A DNA stretch of 36,523 bases. Origin: Proteobacteria bacterium UBA652 (GTDB lineage: Bacteria > Pseudomonadota > Gammaproteobacteria > Nitrosococcales > Methylophagaceae). Where the stretch lies: positions 1-36,523 of the forward strand of contig DBOG01000053.1 in the NCBI GenBank assembly GCA_002299915.1, given 5' to 3'. Both the position numbers and the translations under genes were made by a program. This document shows positions 33,106-36,523 of the stretch, piece after piece. Below the pieces are notes generated by a model, which did not search any database, had not been told where the DNA came from, and saw only the letters and a list, made by a program, of their open reading frames with translations. How positions within the stretch are numbered: the first letter of the stretch is position 1; every line of letters begins with the position of its first letter.

Positions 33106-35148
33106 ATGAATAGATTCTTAAATACTATAAGATTTTTTGTAGGTTCTTCTATCTTGGTACTAGCAGCATCCTTAACATATGCTAGTACGCAAGGCGTATT
33201 AACCTATCCCGTTTTACAGCCCACAGAAGGACTAAACAATCCAAACCTTGCAATTGGTTTAAATGGTGTGGAAGACTGGTCTGTACAAATGCCATTTATT
33301 AATCACTTTAAAACTGCACGGACATGGATTGGTCATTTGCCAGACCAATTTGGTGGTGTTGAAACAGCTGAATTACAAGCGGCAGGGGTATTGGATGAAC
33401 ATGGGTGGGTTACCCATATTCCAAGCAATGTCAGTCATATTGGAACCATTTGGGATTGGTCAAGTAATAATCAATATGGTGCCCAGCAAAGTCGCCAAGG
33501 TCGGTATGTTTTGAGCTATGTAGGTGAAGGAAGCTTAAGTCTAAATGGTGTCACAATCGTATCGCAACAAGCAGGAAAAATAGTTTTTAATAATGATAAT
33601 GGCTCAACTTTTTCTGTAGATATCATGGCCACGGATCCAAATGATACGGGTGATTACATTAGAGAGATTGTGGTTGTTCGAGAAGATCAACTCGATTTAT
33701 ATAAAGCTGGAGCAATATTCAACCCTAAATGGATTGAATTTATAAAAGATATGCGGATGCTTCGTTTTATGGATTGGATGGGCACAAATGGTTCAAAAAT
33801 AACCCATTGGGAAGAGTATCCTAATGCTGATTGGTATACTTGGACTGAACATGTTCCTGTATCCATTATGGTAAGACTAGCGAATGAGATAGGCATAGAC
33901 CCCTGGTTTAATATGCCATTTAATGCAAATAATAATTTTTCTCAGCAATTTGCAATATATGTACGAGACAATCTAGATGAAAACCTAATCGCTCATATTG
34001 AACTTTCAAATGAAGTATGGAACTTTATTTTCCCGCAAGCTATTCAGGCAGCACAAATTGCTGAAAACACTTATGGTGTGGCAGACGGCCCTGCATGGTT
34101 AAATTATTACGGGCAACGAGCATCAGAGGTGATGGCAACCTGGACGACTATTTTTGGTAATCAAACTAGTCAGCGGCTAAAACGTGTCGCAGGTTCCTTC
34201 ACTCCCGTTCCTTACTATTCTGAACAAATCCTTATAGCACCTTTATGGCAGCAACATGATCCTGTTAACTATACGCCTCCACATACATATTTTGATGCCC
34301 TTGCCATCACAACCTATTTTGGTTCAGAAACGATTGTTGAAGAAGACTCTAGAAATGCATTATTAGCGGCAATTAACGATCCTAATATCAACGAGCATAA
34401 TTGGCATCGAGATATACTTATTCCTCTTGTGCAGGATGCTTCAGAATTTACTGCCCAAAAATCAGTTGCACAGTTGTATAGCCTTGATTTGCTGTCGTAT
34501 GAAGGAGGACAGCATGTACACCATAGCGCTGGTACTGGCCTGGGGCAAGAAGAATTAGGAATTTTACAAAACCATCTAGTTAATTTTGTACGAAGTCCGC
34601 AGATGGCGACAGTGTATCAAGAAAGTTATACAACATGGAAAAATCACGGTGATGGTGCATTTATGCAATTTGTCGATATCTCAAGCGTAAATATTTTTGG
34701 ATCATGGGGACTATTGGCAAGCCTGAACGATACCAGTCCACGTGCAGAATTTTTGTTACATGAAAACGATACCAATATTACTTGGTGGGAAAATCGTGGT
34801 GGTAATCATTTCCAGAACGGGCGTACTATCACTGGCAGTATTGCAGACAACATACTTGCAGGAACAAATGCCGAGGATTTTATCCTTGCTGGTGCTGGTT
34901 CAGACATTATATATCCTGGGCTAGGCAATGATGGTGTTAATGGTGGCGCTGGTGATGATACTGTGATGCTTCGTGGCAACCAATCTGAATATACGATTAC
35001 TCAAGAAGGTAAAGGTTACCGTATTATTGGCCTAGATGGCATTAACTATGTATATGCAGTTGAAACACTTTATTTTGAAGATGGTTCAAGATTACAATTA
35101 GCTGAAATCACCAATCAAGAACTTATCTTTAAGAATAGCTTTGAGTAA
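33106..35148 (+). CDS. Secreted glycosidase-like protein with C-terminal RTX calcium repeats
   Basis: From Met 33106 the protein is 680 aa. It begins with a Sec signal peptide (MNRFLNTIRFF, hydrophobic core, LTYA|S); the in-frame ATG at 33079 would put nine extra residues before it. The central region looks like a clan-A (beta/alpha)8 glycoside hydrolase. E303 in HIELSNEVWN has the NE motif of an acid/base residue, and E466 in LLSYEGGQHV could be the nucleophile. I cannot name the GH family. Near residues 583-620 are about four RTX-type calcium-binding nonapeptides (AGAGSDIIYPGLGNDGVN, then GGAGDDTV). The C-terminus ends IFKNSFE. By eye the gene is more A/T-rich than its neighbours. It stands alone, 88 bp after the ASCH gene, with no type I secretion genes nearby. 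Confidence 0.8.
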   Translation: MNRFLNTIRFFVGSSILVLAASLTYASTQGVLTYPVLQPTEGLNNPNLAIGLNGVEDWSVQMPFINHFKTARTWIGHLPDQFGGVETAELQAAGVLDEHGWVTHIPSNVSHIGTIWDWSSNNQYGAQQSRQGRYVLSYVGEGSLSLNGVTIVSQQAGKIVFNNDNGSTFSVDIMATDPNDTGDYIREIVVVREDQLDLYKAGAIFNPKWIEFIKDMRMLRFMDWMGTNGSKITHWEEYPNADWYTWTEHVPVSIMVRLANEIGIDPWFNMPFNANNNFSQQFAIYVRDNLDENLIAHIELSNEVWNFIFPQAIQAAQIAENTYGVADGPAWLNYYGQRASEVMATWTTIFGNQTSQRLKRVAGSFTPVPYYSEQILIAPLWQQHDPVNYTPPHTYFDALAITTYFGSETIVEEDSRNALLAAINDPNINEHNWHRDILIPLVQDASEFTAQKSVAQLYSLDLLSYEGGQHVHHSAGTGLGQEELGILQNHLVNFVRSPQMATVYQESYTTWKNHGDGAFMQFVDISSVNIFGSWGLLASLNDTSPRAEFLLHENDTNITWWENRGGNHFQNGRTITGSIADNILAGTNAEDFILAGAGSDIIYPGLGNDGVNGGAGDDTVMLRGNQSEYTITQEGKGYRIIGLDGINYVYAVETLYFEDGSRLQLAEITNQELIFKNSFE

Positions 35149-35243
35149 AGATTATATCGCTCTAAATTGACATTTAAACTAAACAAATTAACTAACCGTG
35201 TATTTATAAACAAGTGCAATTAAATTAGAATTATAAAATAATA

Positions 35244-35453
35244 TCAATCCTCAATCCTAAAACCCACCTTAATCGTTACCTGCCAATATTTCACCCCGCC
35301 TTCTTCAATATAGCCTCGAGTATCAATTACTTGGAACCAGTGCATATGCTTGACGGAAGTCGCCGCCTTGGCAATCGCATTTTGAATCGCTTGATCAGAG
35401 CTTTCTGCAGAGCTGCCTGTTAATTCGATATGTTTATAGGTATGTTCGGTCAT
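35244..35453 (-). CDS. Dodecin family flavin-binding protein
   Basis: Dodecins form hollow 12-subunit shells that store or sequester flavins. The 69-aa protein has the family's HIELTGSSAES start and the flavin-stacking tryptophan W39 in HMHWFQV. It also has Q58 in YWQVTIKVGF, the glutamine that contacts the isoalloxazine ring. A GAGGAAA ribosome binding site lies 6 bases before the ATG. It converges with the RTX glycosidase-like gene; no strong terminator is visible in the 95-bp A/T-rich gap. Confidence 0.94.
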   Translation of the reverse strand: MTEHTYKHIELTGSSAESSDQAIQNAIAKAATSVKHMHWFQVIDTRGYIEEGGVKYWQVTIKVGFRIED

Positions 35454-35517
35454 GGTGTTTTCCTCGCCTGATTTAAATAGGTATTCAGACCATTATAGAC
35501 CCAATTATAAATTTTTT

Positions 35518-35592
35518 GTCATCCTGAGCGTAGTCGAAGGATCTTTTTAGCAAGCTTGATCTGTAAGATCCCTCCGCTACGGTCGGGATGAC
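35518..35592. repeat. Dispersed CCTGAGC...GTCGAAGG inverted repeat, copy 2
   Basis: The left arm GTCATCCTGAGCGTAGTCGA (from 35518, continuing AGGATCT) and the right arm AGATCCCTCCGCTACGGTCG (continuing GGATGAC to 35592) form a long imperfect hairpin. It matches the copy at 22858-22936 in both arms and in the internal CTTGATCT. A further degenerate right arm (ATACGCTAGGATGAC, 35648-35662) follows. Here the element is in the divergent spacer between dodecin and the helicase gene, so it is not simply a terminator. The rest of 35454-35780 holds only A/T-rich sequence and the candidate helicase promoter. Confidence 0.8.
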
Positions 35593-35714
35593 ATGATCTC
35601 TGTGCCTCTGTGGTTAATCATGTTTATGTTGGAAAATAGAACCCCGCATACGCTAGGATGACAAACTTACTATTTAACAGGCTGATTTAACTATATTTTG
35701 GTGGCATACTAGCG

Positions 35715-35720
35715 TATAAT
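35715..35720 (+). promoter_or_regulatory. Candidate -10 box for the DEAD-box helicase gene
   Basis: A consensus TATAAT lies 60 bases before the ATG, giving a leader of about 54 nt, which suits a cold-regulated helicase mRNA. The -35 region is A/T-rich and has no good TTGACA match. Confidence 0.4.
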
Positions 35721-35780
35721 CCCGCGTTTACTATCCTTTGGCGACTAATTTCAGAACGTCAATATTACACAGGCACAGCC

Positions 35781-36523
35781 ATGTCCACAGAAGAAAATAC
35801 ACCCGCCGTCTCCTTTTCGGAGATGGGCTTAGCCGATCCTATTCTTAAAGCCGTACAAGAAGCGGGCTATGAGACACCGTCTCCTATTCAGGCTGCGAGT
35901 ATTGCGCCCTTATTGGCTGGGCGTGATTTACTCGGTCAAGCGCAAACAGGAACAGGGAAAACAGCGGCCTTTGCATTACCATTGTTGAGCCGTTTGGATA
36001 CGAACCTTAAAACGCCGCAAATTTTGGTGTTAGCGCCAACACGTGAATTGGCGATTCAGGTGGCAGAAGCCATGCAAAGTTATGCCCACCATATGAAAGG
36101 CTTTCATGTATTACCAATTTATGGCGGCCAGAGTATGCATATTCAGCTCAAGCAGTTGAAGCGAAATCCACAAGTGATAGTCGGCACGCCGGGGCGTATT
36201 CTCGATCATATCCGTCGCCGCACATTGAACCTAAGCGAATTACGTGCCTTAGTGCTGGATGAAGCCGATGAAATGCTACGAATGGGTTTTATTGATGATG
36301 TGGAAACGATTTTAAAAGAAACGCCTGATGAGCGGCAAGTTGCGCTATTTTCTGCGACAATGCCTAGTGCGATTCATCGCGTTGCAACCCGTTACCTAAA
36401 AAATCCCGTTGAGATTAAGATCAAAACCAAAACCTCAACGGTTGATACGATTAACCAACGGTATTTACAAGTCACTGGTGGCCACAAATTAGATGCCTTA
36501 ACGCGTATTTTAGAAGTGGAAGA
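35781..36523 (+). CDS. deaD: DEAD-box ATP-dependent RNA helicase, N-terminal part (DeaD/CsdA-like)
   Basis: The reading frame opens at ATG 35781 and is still open at the right edge (about 247 codons seen). Helicase motifs appear in order: the Q motif region (FSEMGLADPILKAVQEAGY, then PSPIQ), motif I AQTGTGKTAA, Ia PTRELAIQV, GG, Ib GTPGR, motif II LDEADEML and motif III FSATMP. The beginning of domain 2 follows. DeaD proteins unwind RNA during large-subunit assembly and cold adaptation. The N-terminal part fits DeaD better than RhlE or RhlB. The diagnostic C-terminal RNA-binding domain is off the edge, so the symbol is probable only. Confidence 0.9.
   Translation, partial: MSTEENTPAVSFSEMGLADPILKAVQEAGYETPSPIQAASIAPLLAGRDLLGQAQTGTGKTAAFALPLLSRLDTNLKTPQILVLAPTRELAIQVAEAMQSYAHHMKGFHVLPIYGGQSMHIQLKQLKRNPQVIVGTPGRILDHIRRRTLNLSELRALVLDEADEMLRMGFIDDVETILKETPDERQVALFSATMPSAIHRVATRYLKNPVEIKIKTKTSTVDTINQRYLQVTGGHKLDALTRILEVE

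Overview
The window reads as a gammaproteobacterial chromosome of moderate-to-low GC content. The evidence is gene order. ndk-rlmN-pilW-rodZ-ispG-hisS is the classical gammaproteobacterial cluster. nadK/recN/fur/bamE and the tyrS/M23 peptidase/anmK group next to a 16S gene recall the Pseudomonas arrangement. RodZ, PilW/PilF, BamE, YbiT and YajD homologues also point there. I cannot fix the order; a Thiotrichales-, Methylococcales- or Legionellales-like lineage is possible, but that is only a guess. I see no phage, insertion sequence, CRISPR array or tRNA gene.

Layout. (1) 1-716: the 5' end of a 16S rRNA gene running off the left edge on the minus strand, with its leader, boxA antiterminator and a near-perfect sigma70 rrn promoter. 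(2) 717-4781: tyrS (minus), divergent from a LytM/M23 murein endopeptidase and anmK, which both concern the cell wall. (3) 4791-12036: an alpha-glucan (glycogen) locus. A tightly overlapping minus-strand operon glgC - GH57 glycosidase - malQ - gcvH faces a divergent glgB across a 238-bp spacer full of GCCA/TGGC dyads. Glycogen synthase (glgA) is not in the window, and the lipoyl carrier gcvH is an unexpected last gene. (4) 12037-12562: a stretch with fragments of small membrane-protein genes in shifting frames plus a REP-like palindrome, probably decayed. (5) 12563-19912: a seven-gene minus-strand cluster ndk-rlmN-pilW-rodZ-ispG-hisS-pgi. pgi sits where yfgM/bamB usually lie in relatives. (6) 19991-25625: nadK-recN, a DUF1232 membrane protein, yajD and fur (minus), then divergent bamE and an MscS channel. 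(7) 25628-33017: three ABC-F ATPases (uup, yheS, ybiT) interleaved with repair genes ung and msrB, a GIY-YIG protein and a small ASCH-like protein. (8) 33018-36523: a secreted protein combining a glycosidase-like barrel with RTX calcium repeats, a dodecin, an intergenic repeat, and the start of a DEAD-box helicase gene running off the right edge.

Most of the window is housekeeping: translation (tyrS, hisS, rlmN, ABC-F proteins), envelope and shape (M23, anmK, rodZ, pilW, bamE, mscS), repair and stress (recN, ung, msrB), iron (fur) and carbon storage. The parts that ordinary annotation does not explain are: the GH57/gcvH content and dyads of the glycogen locus; the broken membrane genes at 12046-12506; the signal-peptide-plus-RTX glycosidase-like protein at 33106-35148; and a dispersed CCTGAGC...GTCGAAGG repeat present at 22858-22936 and 35518-35592. 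I did not find a convincing multi-gene novel system.
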